DNA of 64,000 bases from Desulfosporosinus meridiei DSM 13257 (GCF_000231385.2 NC_018515.1:2128501-2192500), one strand, 5' to 3'; positions 17,427-26,846 are shown, counted from the stretch's first letter. Translations and numbers: made by a program. The notes: generated by a model not told the origin, from the sequence alone.

Positions 17427-17542
17427 GCTGACAGTAGAACGGATAATCATAAAACCTGCCCTGATTTCTGAGAATGAATATAAGACCTATGATTAAAAGA
17501 ACTCTAGCTTTATTCCGTTGGATGTTAGTCAGGGGGGACTGC
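17427..17542 (+). pseudogene. decayed fragment of the secreted glycosidase C-terminus
   Basis: From GCTGACAG through AAACCTGCCCTGATTTCT to CAGGGGGGACTGC, this matches 4589-4700 of the 811-residue glycosidase gene almost base for base, but with an in-frame stop (GATTAA). No more of the gene is present. It is a relic of a duplication some 13 kb away. The rest of 17424-17760 holds no gene. Confidence 0.75.
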
Positions 17543-17760
17543 CCAATAGGCCATTACTTAGCTAATTTGTCGACAAGGAAGATCGAGCAGGAAGAATATA
17601 AGGGTTGGAAGATTTGACCAAGCCATTGAAAGAATTGGGTTGGATTTGCTGAATTTCTTTGCTAAGATAAAGGTAAGAAATTAGCTTTAATTACACAAAT
17701 AGTGTAATCCAGTAATTGAGGGTTAAAAGACTAACAATTACGAAAGAGGAATGAATAAAG

Positions 17761-18171
17761 ATGGAAGAACAAGAAGTTTTGAAAATGTTAAACGAACTAA
17801 TGGGCGAAATCAAAAAAACGCGAACTGATCTATCAAGCGAAATATCACAAACGCGAGCTGACCTATCAACTGAAATATCGCTAACGCGAGCTGATCTATT
17901 AGGCGAAATTAGTACGATAAAATCTGAAGTTGATAGCAACCGCATACTATTGGAGGAGGTACAAAAGCAGATAAAAACGGTTGCCGAGGGAGTAACCTCA
18001 TTGAGGGAACAAACTGCGCAGCAATTCGAAACACTTACCCACTATGTAAATGAAAAAACGAGTATACTAGAGAAGGTTATCCGAAATGATGTTGATGAAG
18101 CGAAACACATAAAAGGTATCTTAGGCGAACATGAGGTTTCGATAAGGCATTTGAAAAGCAAAAGTTTATAA
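17761..18171 (+). CDS. coiled-coil protein with 11-residue repeats
   Basis: 136 residues, almost entirely heptad/hendecad coiled coil. Three near-identical 11-residue (33-bp) units TRTDLSSEISQ, TRADLSTEISL and TRADLLGEIST span about 20-53, followed by EVQKQIKTVAEGVTSLREQ. RBS AAAGAGGAATG. No enzymatic motif. Similar small coiled-coil proteins are common and multicopy in clostridia; role unknown. Follows the glycolipid operon after 337 bp and is probably independent. Confidence 0.7.
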   Translation: MEEQEVLKMLNELMGEIKKTRTDLSSEISQTRADLSTEISLTRADLLGEISTIKSEVDSNRILLEEVQKQIKTVAEGVTSLREQTAQQFETLTHYVNEKTSILEKVIRNDVDEAKHIKGILGEHEVSIRHLKSKSL

Positions 18172-18260
18172 GGACAAAGGTGAGCCACAGAAAAAGGTGG
18201 GCGCTGTCAAAGTTCCCTAAACAATTCCATCATAGTTGTCATAACAACTAGCTTTAAGGG

Positions 18261-18366
18261 CATAATTTCACATTAGCTTCCTAATACAAATGCGTAATAA
18301 GCAGAAAAGAAATCAAAGAGTTATTTCAGCAATCTAAGAATTACTGAAATAACTCTTTAGTTGTTT
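18261..18366 (+). repeat. 105-bp direct repeat, copy 2, with hairpin
   Basis: Homologous to 13832-13936, ending in AAAGAGTTATTTCAG (18315-18329) / CTGAAATAACTCTTT (18344-18358). Both copies are in the same orientation and bracket the 14.3-18.2 kb block. Confidence 0.7.
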
Positions 18367-18399
18367 CAATTTAATCATTTTGAGATAAATTCTGAATTT

Positions 18400-18461
18400 T
18401 AGTTATTGACATATGTCTTTAATGGAGTATTATTGTTTATAAGGACATATGTCAATAACTA
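18400..18461. promoter_or_regulatory. paired palindromes over divergent promoters
   Basis: TAGTTATTGACATATGTC (18400-18417) is repeated inverted at 18444-18461. Each arm contains the 10-bp palindrome GACATATGTC and a TTGACA box. Forward: TTGACA, 16 bases, TATTAT. Reverse: TTGACA, 17 bases, TAATAC. It looks like a divergent promoter with two sites for a dimeric repressor (MarR/TetR type), now left without an intact gene on either side. Confidence 0.5.
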
Positions 18462-18709
18462 ATGGGATTTTCTTGTTCATATTAAAGCGTTTGAGACACT
18501 GTATTTTCCCAAAACTTGCAGTGAGCCTTGAAAGTCACCTCTTCTAACTTTCTTAGTTAGATTGTTAATTTTTTAACATAGATTTTGAGCTCATATGGAC
18601 TGCAGCAAGGAAAATCTCCAAGGGCTCTTGTTAAGGGAGTGAGGTGAAAAACGGTCTAATATTCCATGTACGCTTGAACTATTAAATTAATGTTGGAGGT
18701 GCAGTAAGA

Positions 18710-18901
18710 TTGCGGGAACCAATAAGAGTTAAAAATTTAGATCCAACTTTACGTGAAGAAATAGCAGGATTATTAAATGGCTACGATTTCTCTAATTGCC
18801 TTACTTGCGGTATGTGTACTGCCGGTTGTATTTATAGTGATCTTCATAAAGATCAGGATCCGCGCAAGTTTATACGTAAAGTAGCTCTGGTATCGCAATG
18901 A
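18710..18901 (+). pseudogene. HdrC-like iron-sulfur protein, N-terminal fragment
   Basis: Starts at TTG 18710 behind TTGGAGGTG. It reads REPIRVKNLDP, LREEIAGLLNGYDF and the cluster motif CLTCGMCTAGC (C-x2-C-x2-C-x3-C), then DPRKFIRKVAL, as in heterodisulfide-reductase subunit C-type ferredoxins. Homology stops at about 18889, where RHS sequence begins in another frame and a stop follows at 18899. The second cluster motif of the family is missing, so this is a truncated remnant made by recombination. Confidence 0.7.
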
Positions 18902-20888
18902 AACAACTAAAGTATTCGGTAATCCCGATGGAACCTTATCTGCAGAAGTTTATATGGAACCTATTCATTACCTGTACGAAGATCGCTGGGTGGATATCAA
19001 TAATACCCTTGAAGTGGCTGCTGATGGTCAGTCATTTACCAACAGAGCCAACAAGTTTAAAGTATCCTTCCCTAAGAACCCTAAAGCGAAAGAGTTAACT
19101 AGCCTTTTTCATTATTCTATCGATGGTAAAGACATTACGTTTGGTTTGTCAAATGCCCAAAGTAATAATTCTAAACTTATTTCTAATCCTCAGGATACAG
19201 TGGGGAAATTCCAAGACAATACTGCAAAGTTTGTTAATCTCTATCCTGGAGTAACCTTTGACTACTCTGTTGATGGTTCAAAAGTAAAGGAAAATATTAT
19301 CCTGGAATCTTACCAAGGGAAAAATACGTTTGAATTTGTAATCAGGGGATCCGGGCTAAAAGCCAGCAAGAAATCGAATGGCTCCATAGAGTTCCTAGAT
19401 AAATCAAGTGGAAAATATCTCTTTAACATTCCTCGTCCATATATGTTTGATTCCAATAAACAAGCCGGGCCAGAAGGGGTAATATCTCAAGAAGTCACTC
19501 AAGATATAACTCCAACCAAAGACGGATTTATTCTAACCATCACAGCCGACGAAGCTTTTCTGACAAACAAGGCAACGGTTTATCCAGTCACTATAGACCC
19601 GTGGATCGATTACTTTAATGCCCAGGATACCTACGTTGCCAGTGCATACTCTGACACGAATTACTATAATACCAGTTATCTCTATGTCGGTCACGATGCC
19701 ACAATTGGGGCGACACGCTCCTTGGTTAAATGGCCCGAGTTACCGGATATTCCTAATGCAGAAGTACTCGGTGGTCAAATAGGACTTTATCAATACCACG
19801 CTTATTCCCAGGTTGCTCCGGTGGAGATGCATAAGGTGACAACAAGTGGATGGGCTCATGACAAAGTAACGTGGAATGCACTGCCAAGCTTTAATTACTC
19901 TGCCGAATCTACATTAGGAAGTTTAGTTACAGGCTATAATTATTTTGAAGCTACTAGTCTTATTAAAGAATGGTACGCTAACCCTCAAGCCAATAATGGG
20001 GTGATTTTTAAATATGCCGACAGCCAGGAAAACTCGAATACAAGAAGGAGCTTCTATTCCTCGGATTGGATTAATCCGGATGGAACTCCCCTTGGTAAAC
20101 CAAAACTTGTCATCTCCTTTAGATCTAAAGAATTTCTTGGTTTAGCGGATTATTGGAAATTTACCCCTGACATATTTCAGGGCGAAGGGACCGGCGTCGT
20201 TAACGTCATCAATGGGAACTTTGTTTATGATATTCCCGTTTTGGATCTAAACAGCAGGGTAAACGCTTTTAATCTTAAAATGGTCTACAACAGCCGGTCC
20301 TCCTATCAGGATGCTTGGGGCTATGGCTGGACGTTCAGCCCCCAAAAACGGCTGATATTTAATAGTGACAAAAGCATTATTGAATATCTCGATGAAGATG
20401 GAACAAGAAACCATTTTGCGAAATTGCAAACAGATACATCGACCAGTTATACCGCTCCCGAGGGTAACTATCTCGAATTAACGGCTGTCGGCAGCGAATA
20501 CACCATTAAACAGCCGGATGAAACGGTCTTGTACTTTGATCAGTATGGCCGGAATTATAAAATCGTTGACGAAAAAGGAAACACAGTAAAATATGTCTTC
20601 GATTCTTCTGCACCCGATTCCCGGCGCATTGTCAAAATTCAAGAACGCTATGGCAGTGAAACGACGGGCCGCGAGATTATTCTTGCTTACCGCCCCGATG
20701 GTTTGCTCGATGGACTCACTGATTTGAAAGGAACTCAGACGAAATTCAATTATGAAATCAGTGGCTTAAGCAAGCTCAGTTCAATCACCTATGCTTACGG
20801 AACCACGGATGCCAAATCAATTAACTTTAATTATGATGCCAATAATCGCTTATTTACCGTATCGGATGCTAAAGGGAACGTTGGCTAG
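18888..20888 (+). pseudogene. RHS/YD-repeat protein, N-terminal part, ends at in-frame TAG
   Basis: The RHS frame is open from the HdrC junction (RNETTKVFGNPDGTL). The usual first ATG would be 18954, which has no good RBS. It includes the N-terminal RHS region (EVYMEPIHYLYEDRWVDIN), a DNRLRE-like domain (about 19600-20130: DTYVASAYSDTNYYN, ATSLIKEWYANP) and the start of the YD core. Translation stops at TAG 20886-20888, but the same frame continues as IEYNAANKVSKVTDP into the next entry. The signal peptide expected of a complete RHS protein is missing. Confidence 0.75.
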
Positions 20889-20912
20889 ATCGAGTATAAT
20901 GCGGCTAACAAG

Positions 20913-23900
20913 GTGTCTAAAGTTACTGATCCCAGGTCAACCCAACAACTCCCCATGTTTGCTCAGCTCACTTATCCGAGTGCCACTGAAACGGTTTTCA
21001 CGGATGCTAAGGGTTTCAAGACCTATTACAAAAATAATTCTAACCTTAACCTGCCGACCATAAATGTTGTTCAAATGGTCGAGGATTACCAAGGAACTCA
21101 ACCGGCAACGACGAATTATGAATGGAACAAAAATACCCTGACGAAAGTCATCGAACCGAATAAAGACACCGGTGCGGCCAGCGGTTCTACTCACACTGGT
21201 GACTATGACGGCAACGCGAACCTCACTCAGGCAGCTTCCCCCAATAATTTAGGGGTCAGTAACACCTACGATGGCAAATCCAATCCCACCAAGGTAGAGA
21301 CCAATGGGACAACTTATCACAACCTCTATGATGCTAAGAGTAACCTCCGCTCCTCCACAAATAACCTCGGTCTGACCGACTATAACACCTATGATAAGTA
21401 TGGTAACACTTTAACCAGCACAAGCCCTACCAGGGCAACCCACAACCGTATCCCGAATTCTAATTTTGAAATAGTACAAAGCGGACTGCCAGTCTCCTGG
21501 AATAATCGGGACGTTGGGCAATACAGTGTGAGTACCCAGGAAAAGGTTTTTGGCAAGAGCTCAGGAAAAATCTATCTATCTCCTACGGACGGAGGCGGGT
21601 ATTTTACACAACTGGTGCCTGTAGCAGCAGATGAGACAGATAAAGATTATACCCTATCTGTCTATGCCAAGACTTCAGGCGTAACAGGTACTGGCGCTAA
21701 TTTTCGAGTCTATTTTAAAGATGCTAGCGGAAATTATATTTATAACGGTGCAGACTTGGTAATCTATGATTCTAAGACTGTTGGCGGTACAACGGATTGG
21801 ACCAGATTATCCACTTACTTTAAAGCTCCTGCTAATACGGCCGCGATTCAAATAGACTTGCGCATTCTCGGAGCCGGAACGGTCTACTTTGATGGAGCAG
21901 AACTGGTCTATGGAAGGGTGCTGGATAACTACTATTCCAATGAAAATGCCAGTCTGGAGTGGGGGAACCTTGAAAACTGGACCATGTCTTCCTTGGGAAC
22001 GGGAGACGGCAAAAGTTCAGAAATGGCTAAACGAGGAAGCTATTCCTTAAAACTCAATGGAACCACGGCCAGTAAAAATCTAGGCCAGTATGTCGAAGTG
22101 CAGGGTAATGCCAATGATCCCCTAACCATATCCGGCTGGGCCTACTCAACGAATCCCAATCCCTCCGGAGGATACTTCGCGCTGGATGTCGTCTTGAGGT
22201 ATAACGATGGAACGGAAGAGGTCTTCATCCAGGAATTTGACAAATCAAGAGCCAATCAGTGGCAGATGCTCAAAAGCACGATCCGCGCCCAGAAAGCTTT
22301 TTACCAGGCTAAGGTCTATGTCCTTTACTACAACCAGACAGGAGCCGTTTATTTTGACAACATCAAACTGGAAGAGCGGAGTTCCCTGTCGCAAAAGGCC
22401 TATGATTCATCCGGGAACTTTGTCACAGCAACAACGGATGAATTAAACAACCGTTCCAGCTCCAATTATGATTCCAACGGTAATCTGCTGGATTCTACGG
22501 ATGCCAGTGGTAAGAAGGCCAGCTTTGTCTATAATCTCCTGAATAAATTCAAGAGTGCCACCTTAAAAGGCCCGACCCTCGCTGAAGATATTCAGACCAG
22601 CTATAATTACGATGCACAGGGAAATTTACTGTCCAGAACGGACCCCAATGGGCGTGTTACTAATTTTGATTACAACGCAATTAATAAGGCTGTAACTGAG
22701 ACAGACCCCTTAGCTAAATTTATCACTTACGATTACGATGAGAACGGCAACCTAAAATCCAGTACCAGGGGTAAAGGGGCGAATATCGTCCAATCGGAGA
22801 GCTACACTTATGACCGGAAAAACCGGCTGCTGGAAACGTATGTCGGAGGCGTAAAACAATTTACCAATGTCTATAATTTTGCTGATGACAAAACACAAGT
22901 GACGTTGGCAGACGGTGTGACAAAATACACCTACTCTTACGATGCCAACCATCGCGTCTTGACAGCGGCAGAGCCAGGTAACAGCTTTACGTTGACCAAT
23001 GAATACGGACAAACACCCGGAAACTCCAACGGCATGCGGGTTAAGTATACGGAAGCTATGGGCGGGATGAGTCAAATAACCTCCTTTTCCTACGATGAAC
23101 TGCGCAGAATGACCACAGCCACAGGACCTAGAGGTGGATTAACCGAGTTCTTCTACAATGAGCAGGGAGCTCAAAGCCGGATCAAGAACGGGGCTACGGA
23201 AATCTATCAGGACTTTGATAATGCCGGCAGATTAACCGGTCAAACGGTGATCGGCAGCAGCAAGCTTGATCTTAAGAACAGCTATTATGCCAATGGACAG
23301 GTCAACACTTATAAAGAAGATGGAACCACTCATACCTTCCTTTACGACTTTGCCAAAAGGCTTACCTCCTGGAATAACGGTACCAGCACAGTAACTTATA
23401 ATTATGATAAAGCCGGAAATCTTAAGAATCCCCATGGCATGAACCTGACTTTCAATGAAGCGAATGAAGTTATTGGCTATCTCTACGATGATGCAGGAAA
23501 TCTGACCCAGGATAACAAATATAAATATACCTGGGATCAGCAAGGACAGCTGACGACTGTTAAGAATCTCAGCGATACAGTTCTGGCCAGCTACACGTAT
23601 CATCCGAATGGTCTGCGCAAAACTAAGACAGTAGGAAGCACGACGAACTATCATTATGATGAGACGAACTTGATCCGGATAACCAATGGCAGTGGGGCAA
23701 CTGTTTGGACCTTCACCTGGGCTGACGGAAAACCGGTGAGCATGACTAATGCCAGCGGAACGACATTCTATTATGTCACCAACTTCCGCGGTGATGTCAT
23801 CCGCATCATGGATGGAAACGGTAATTCCGTTGCAAGCTATAGTTATGATCCTTGGGGTAAGGTTCTGTCTGTATCCGAGAACTCCGCAGTGGCGGGGCAA

Positions 23901-24485
23901 CCGATTCGCTATGCGAGTTACGCCTATGATACCGAGACGCAGTTGTATTATTTGCAAGCACGGTATTATGATCCCGAGACTGCAAGGTTTATTTCTAGGG
24001 ATCCTGATGGTGGGGATCAGGACAATCCCATAAGCCAGAATCTTTATGCTTATGCCAATGATGATCCGGTAAATAATGTGGATCCGGATGGGGAATGGGC
24101 ATTTTTAATTGGTGCAGCTGTGGGTACAGCTATTTACCACTTTACAACACCGGCTTCAGAACGGACCACATGGGGATACGCAAAGGCTGGTTTATTGGGG
24201 GCTCTCCCTGCTGGTGGACTTAAGATAGCTGGCAAAGTAGGAGGGAACTTAGCAAGAAGAATTTTATTTAATGGGAATAATGGATATGGATATAAAATAG
24301 GCAAAAATATTGAATTAATGTATAAGACTCCCAATACAAATGGAGGGACATTAATTAGTGTGAGAAAACGATTTAGAATAGATTATGATGAACCCAAAGG
24401 GTTGCATGGCCATTGGGGAAAAGGCAAGGCAGCACGGAAAATCCATAGAAGTTTAAACCCCTTGAGATGGGGAAAACCTAAGTAA
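20913..24485 (+). CDS. RHS-repeat core with C-terminal toxin tip
   Basis: 1190 residues in the same frame as the preceding fragment, after the TAG. Contents: YD repeats (GxxNLxSSTNNLGLTDYNTYD), two carbohydrate-binding-like domains (about residues 175-500: NRIPNSNFEIVQSG, LGAGTVYFDGAEL), more YD repeats, then the RHS core closing LYYLQARYYDPETARFISRD and NNVDPDG (24081-24092). After this junction the tip is unique: a hydrophobic stretch, then RIDYDEPKGLHGHWGKGKAAR with clustered His/Lys, nuclease-like. The following gene is the likely immunity partner. Whether it is expressed from GTG 20913 is uncertain. Confidence 0.75.
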   Translation: MSKVTDPRSTQQLPMFAQLTYPSATETVFTDAKGFKTYYKNNSNLNLPTINVVQMVEDYQGTQPATTNYEWNKNTLTKVIEPNKDTGAASGSTHTGDYDGNANLTQAASPNNLGVSNTYDGKSNPTKVETNGTTYHNLYDAKSNLRSSTNNLGLTDYNTYDKYGNTLTSTSPTRATHNRIPNSNFEIVQSGLPVSWNNRDVGQYSVSTQEKVFGKSSGKIYLSPTDGGGYFTQLVPVAADETDKDYTLSVYAKTSGVTGTGANFRVYFKDASGNYIYNGADLVIYDSKTVGGTTDWTRLSTYFKAPANTAAIQIDLRILGAGTVYFDGAELVYGRVLDNYYSNENASLEWGNLENWTMSSLGTGDGKSSEMAKRGSYSLKLNGTTASKNLGQYVEVQGNANDPLTISGWAYSTNPNPSGGYFALDVVLRYNDGTEEVFIQEFDKSRANQWQMLKSTIRAQKAFYQAKVYVLYYNQTGAVYFDNIKLEERSSLSQKAYDSSGNFVTATTDELNNRSSSNYDSNGNLLDSTDASGKKASFVYNLLNKFKSATLKGPTLAEDIQTSYNYDAQGNLLSRTDPNGRVTNFDYNAINKAVTETDPLAKFITYDYDENGNLKSSTRGKGANIVQSESYTYDRKNRLLETYVGGVKQFTNVYNFADDKTQVTLADGVTKYTYSYDANHRVLTAAEPGNSFTLTNEYGQTPGNSNGMRVKYTEAMGGMSQITSFSYDELRRMTTATGPRGGLTEFFYNEQGAQSRIKNGATEIYQDFDNAGRLTGQTVIGSSKLDLKNSYYANGQVNTYKEDGTTHTFLYDFAKRLTSWNNGTSTVTYNYDKAGNLKNPHGMNLTFNEANEVIGYLYDDAGNLTQDNKYKYTWDQQGQLTTVKNLSDTVLASYTYHPNGLRKTKTVGSTTNYHYDETNLIRITNGSGATVWTFTWADGKPVSMTNASGTTFYYVTNFRGDVIRIMDGNGNSVASYSYDPWGKVLSVSENSAVAGQPIRYASYAYDTETQLYYLQARYYDPETARFISRDPDGGDQDNPISQNLYAYANDDPVNNVDPDGEWAFLIGAAVGTAIYHFTTPASERTTWGYAKAGLLGALPAGGLKIAGKVGGNLARRILFNGNNGYGYKIGKNIELMYKTPNTNGGTLISVRKRFRIDYDEPKGLHGHWGKGKAARKIHRSLNPLRWGKPK

Positions 24486-24499
24486 AAAGGATGTAAAAT

Positions 24500-25051
24500 A
24501 TGAGAGTATTCAAAGAAAACTATAATAATATCAATATACTAACGATAAGAGACATTGATATAGACAATGATTCTATAGCTGAAGAACTAAAATATATAAT
24601 AAAAAAGCTTACGAAGGGTAATGAATATTATTTTGAGTTTTTTAAAGAAAATTACTTCCTTGAGGATGAAGAGGTTCAAAGGTATAGAATTGAAGTGCCT
24701 GAATTTATTAAGCAAAATGGACTATACTCATTAAAAAAGCAACGTGGCGAAGAACATCTAGAAAGTATAGGCTTAATAAAAGTCACAGATAAAATATTTG
24801 ACCAAATTATCAAGATGTGGAAGTTTTTTGAGGGGCTTTTATTTTATAATCCAACAAATACGTTAAATTGGCAAAAGTTTGAGAGAACTTATTATAGTAT
24901 AAAACCTGAACTGTATGGAATTGGTATTATTGAGAAAAATTATGCTAACTCTGTATTTATAAAAGGGCATGATGGTGATAATTTAATTTTCTCATACGGA
25001 TCCAGCTTTGATCATTCTTTAGTAAATGACGTAGTAAAATCATGTAATTAA
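24500..25051 (+). CDS. candidate immunity protein for the first RHS tip
   Basis: 183 residues, AT-rich, beginning 15 bases after the RHS stop; only AAAAAGGATG serves as RBS. Sequence is acidic and mixed alpha/beta (DIDIDNDSIAEELKYIIKKL, VFIKGHDGDNLIFSYGSSFD), with no signal peptide or helix. I do not recognise a family. Its position directly behind a polymorphic-toxin tip, its base composition and its lack of a secretion signal suggest a cytoplasmic immunity protein. Confidence 0.6.
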   Translation: MRVFKENYNNINILTIRDIDIDNDSIAEELKYIIKKLTKGNEYYFEFFKENYFLEDEEVQRYRIEVPEFIKQNGLYSLKKQRGEEHLESIGLIKVTDKIFDQIIKMWKFFEGLLFYNPTNTLNWQKFERTYYSIKPELYGIGIIEKNYANSVFIKGHDGDNLIFSYGSSFDHSLVNDVVKSCN

Positions 25052-25133
25052 TAATATTTTAAGGTAACTGGTTTGATGGCAATTCCATTTTATCTCAATT
25101 ATGTTTTAGGTAGAACTGACTGTTATTTGTGCC

Positions 25134-25236
25134 TTCATACGAAAACTAGAAACTATTCATAAGCTATAGCAGTAAGGGATACAAGGGGGAGTAATCAAAA
25201 CAGCAATAATTACTCCCCCACATTTTTTTGCGCAAA
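25134..25236 (+). repeat. 103-bp direct repeat copy 1 with terminator
   Basis: TTCATACGAAAACTA to TTTTTTTGCGCAAA; the same 103 bp recurs at 26393-26495. Inside, GGGGGAGTAAT pairs with ATTACTCCCCC, followed by ACATTTTTTT, a good rho-independent terminator for the immunity gene. At its right end it runs into RHS sequence at the shared bases TGCGCAAA. Confidence 0.75.
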
Positions 25237-26093
25237 ACTAAGACAGTAGGAAGCACGACGAATAACTACCATTATGATGAGATGAACTTGATCCGTATAA
25301 CTAATGGCAGTGGGGGGACGGTTTGAACCTTCACCTGGGCTGACGGAAAACCGGTGAGCATGACTAATGCCAGCGGAACGACCTTTTATTATGTTACAAA
25401 CTTCCGCGGCGATGTCATCCGCATTATGGATGGAAACGGTAATTCTGTTGCAAGCTATAGTTATGATCCTTGGGGTAAGGTGCTGTCAGTCACTGAAAAT
25501 GCTGCTGTTGCAGGACAACCGATTCGCTATGCGAGTTACGCCTATGATACCGAGACTCAGTTGTATTATCTGCAAGCTCGGTATTATGATCCAGAGACTG
25601 CAAGATTTATTTCTAGAGATCCTGATGGTGGGGATCAGGACAATCCGATAAGCCAGAATCTCTATGCTTATGCCAATGATGATCCGGTGAACAATGTGGA
25701 TCCGGATGGACAATGGGCATGGTTAATTGGAGCTGCTGTTAGTGCAACGATTTCAGGAGCTTTATATGGATTAGAAGTTAGAAATGGTCTAAGAGACTTT
25801 TCAGGAAGGGACTTAGCTATTACTATGGGCACAGCAGCCTTAATGGGGGGGCTATCTGCTGGAGTTTTTGGGAATAGTCTAAAGTTCCAGGACTATTTAA
25901 ATATCATAAACCTGGTTTTCTGGAGCCAATAACCCGAGCAGAAAAAGCATTAAAATATTCATATCAGGCCAAATCGATAGTGGTTAATGGTTTGGTAAAT
26001 GCTGCAACTAGAAAAAAATCTAAACGATGGTACCCTTATACAAGTAAAATTAACTGGGTCAAAAGTAAGTACAAAAAGTATCGATCCAAGTAA
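25231..26093 (+). pseudogene. orphan RHS tip A (core end plus toxin), TGA and frameshift
   Basis: RHS core homology begins at CGCAAAACTAAGACAGTAGG. A TGA at 25324-25326 replaces the TGG of the intact copies (GGTV-stop-TFTWADG). The frame then runs VSMTNASGTTFYYVTNF through LYYLQARYYDPETARF to DPDG (25699-25710). The tip reads QWAWLIGAAVSATISG and stops at 25932. One frame back, it continues HKPGFLEPITRAEKAL to KSKYKKYRSK and a stop at 26093, so the tip carries a frameshift. A silent or dead cassette. Confidence 0.75.
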
Positions 26094-26113
26094 TAAAAAG
26101 GAGGCAACCAAAA

Positions 26114-26275
26114 TTGGGGTTTCTCGATATATTATTGGAACTTGCTATGTCGATATTTTCAACGGGAGTATCCGTTGGAACGAGTAAGAAGTGGTATGTT
26201 AACTTAATTCAATACGTGCTATTATTACTATTTGTTGTTGCCGTTATTTATGGGTTGATTATTCTTTTTATATAA
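26114..26275 (+). CDS. small membrane protein, candidate immunity (53 aa)
   Basis: TTG 26114 lies nine bases after AAGGAGG (26098-26104). It reads MGFLDILLELAMSIFSTG, then SKKWYVNLIQYV and a strongly hydrophobic helix LLLLFVVAVIYGLIILFI to the stop. It lies 20 bp behind the end of orphan tip A. Its layout (MxFLxxLxEL, short linker, SKK, one helix) matches the small ORF at 26847. A membrane immunity protein against a pore-forming or membrane tip is possible; this is inference. Confidence 0.5.
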   Translation: MGFLDILLELAMSIFSTGVSVGTSKKWYVNLIQYVLLLLFVVAVIYGLIILFI

Positions 26276-26392
26276 CATTTTTCAAAAAACACAATGTCAT
26301 ACCGTTTTATAAATATAGACATTAGAGATGGGTAGAGATGGGTAAAAATGCGTTAGTTACAGAAGAAGGGCAAACTATAACTATAAGGTTAA

Positions 26393-26495
26393 TTCATACG
26401 AAAACTAAAGACTAATCATAAGACAGAGCAGTGAGGGATACAAGGGGGAGTAATCTAAACAGCAATAATTACTCTCCCACATTTTTTTGCGCAAA
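26393..26495 (+). repeat. 103-bp direct repeat copy 2 with terminator
   Basis: Second copy of 25134-25236, same orientation, with the stem GGGGGAGTAAT/ATTACTCTCCC and T-run. Here it is followed by non-RHS sequence (TAGAAGAAGGTG), so this copy may show the original context. Confidence 0.7.
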
Positions 26496-26504
26496 TAGAA
26501 GAAG

Positions 26505-26693
26505 GTGATTAATATAACTAAGATTTTACTTAAACTATTAGTGTTTTTGGTACTCTCTTTCTTACAGGCATAATATTTATTTATATCTTTGGTAATTACT
26601 TGGAAAAATCAAGACTTTAATGTTGTACTAAGAATTACTTTTGTATTTTTAGTTATTTTTGCTTTAGGATTGTACTCTTCTCCCAATACTTAG
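26505..26693 (+). pseudogene. small membrane protein, frameshifted
   Basis: From GTG 26505 the readings ITKILLKLLVFLVLSF, LTGIIFIYIFGNYLEKSRL and ITFVFLVIFALGLYSS follow one another in different frames. Together they would make a two- or three-helix protein of about 60 residues. Probably a decayed immunity gene of a lost tip. Confidence 0.35.
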
Positions 26694-26732
26694 AGGTAAT
26701 TAAAGTAATCTAACTAATTAGATCACTCTTAG

Positions 26733-26771
26733 AACAATGTAGATCCGGATGGGGAATTGGTAAATATATAG
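26733..26771 (+). pseudogene. RHS junction scrap (NNVDPDGELVNI)
   Basis: Thirteen codons reading NNVDPDGELVNI then TAG. The DNA AACAATGTAGATCCGGATGG matches the DPDG junction of the RHS copies. Nothing of the core remains upstream. Confidence 0.6.
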
Positions 26772-26846
26772 TGTGAAAAGATACTTCAAATAAATTGGAG
26801 CAAGTTAATTTATTCGCGAAGTTAAATCTATGGGAGTGATGTAATT

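Noticed and set aside
20886-20888. TAG as a definite pyrrolysine codon
   Set aside because: No pyl genes or PYLIS-like evidence in the window, and the gene also lacks its 5' end; simple mutation is more likely.
25999-26187. Separate 62-aa gene
   Set aside because: It lies in another frame over the end of orphan tip A and the start of the small membrane ORF, and has no ribosome site.
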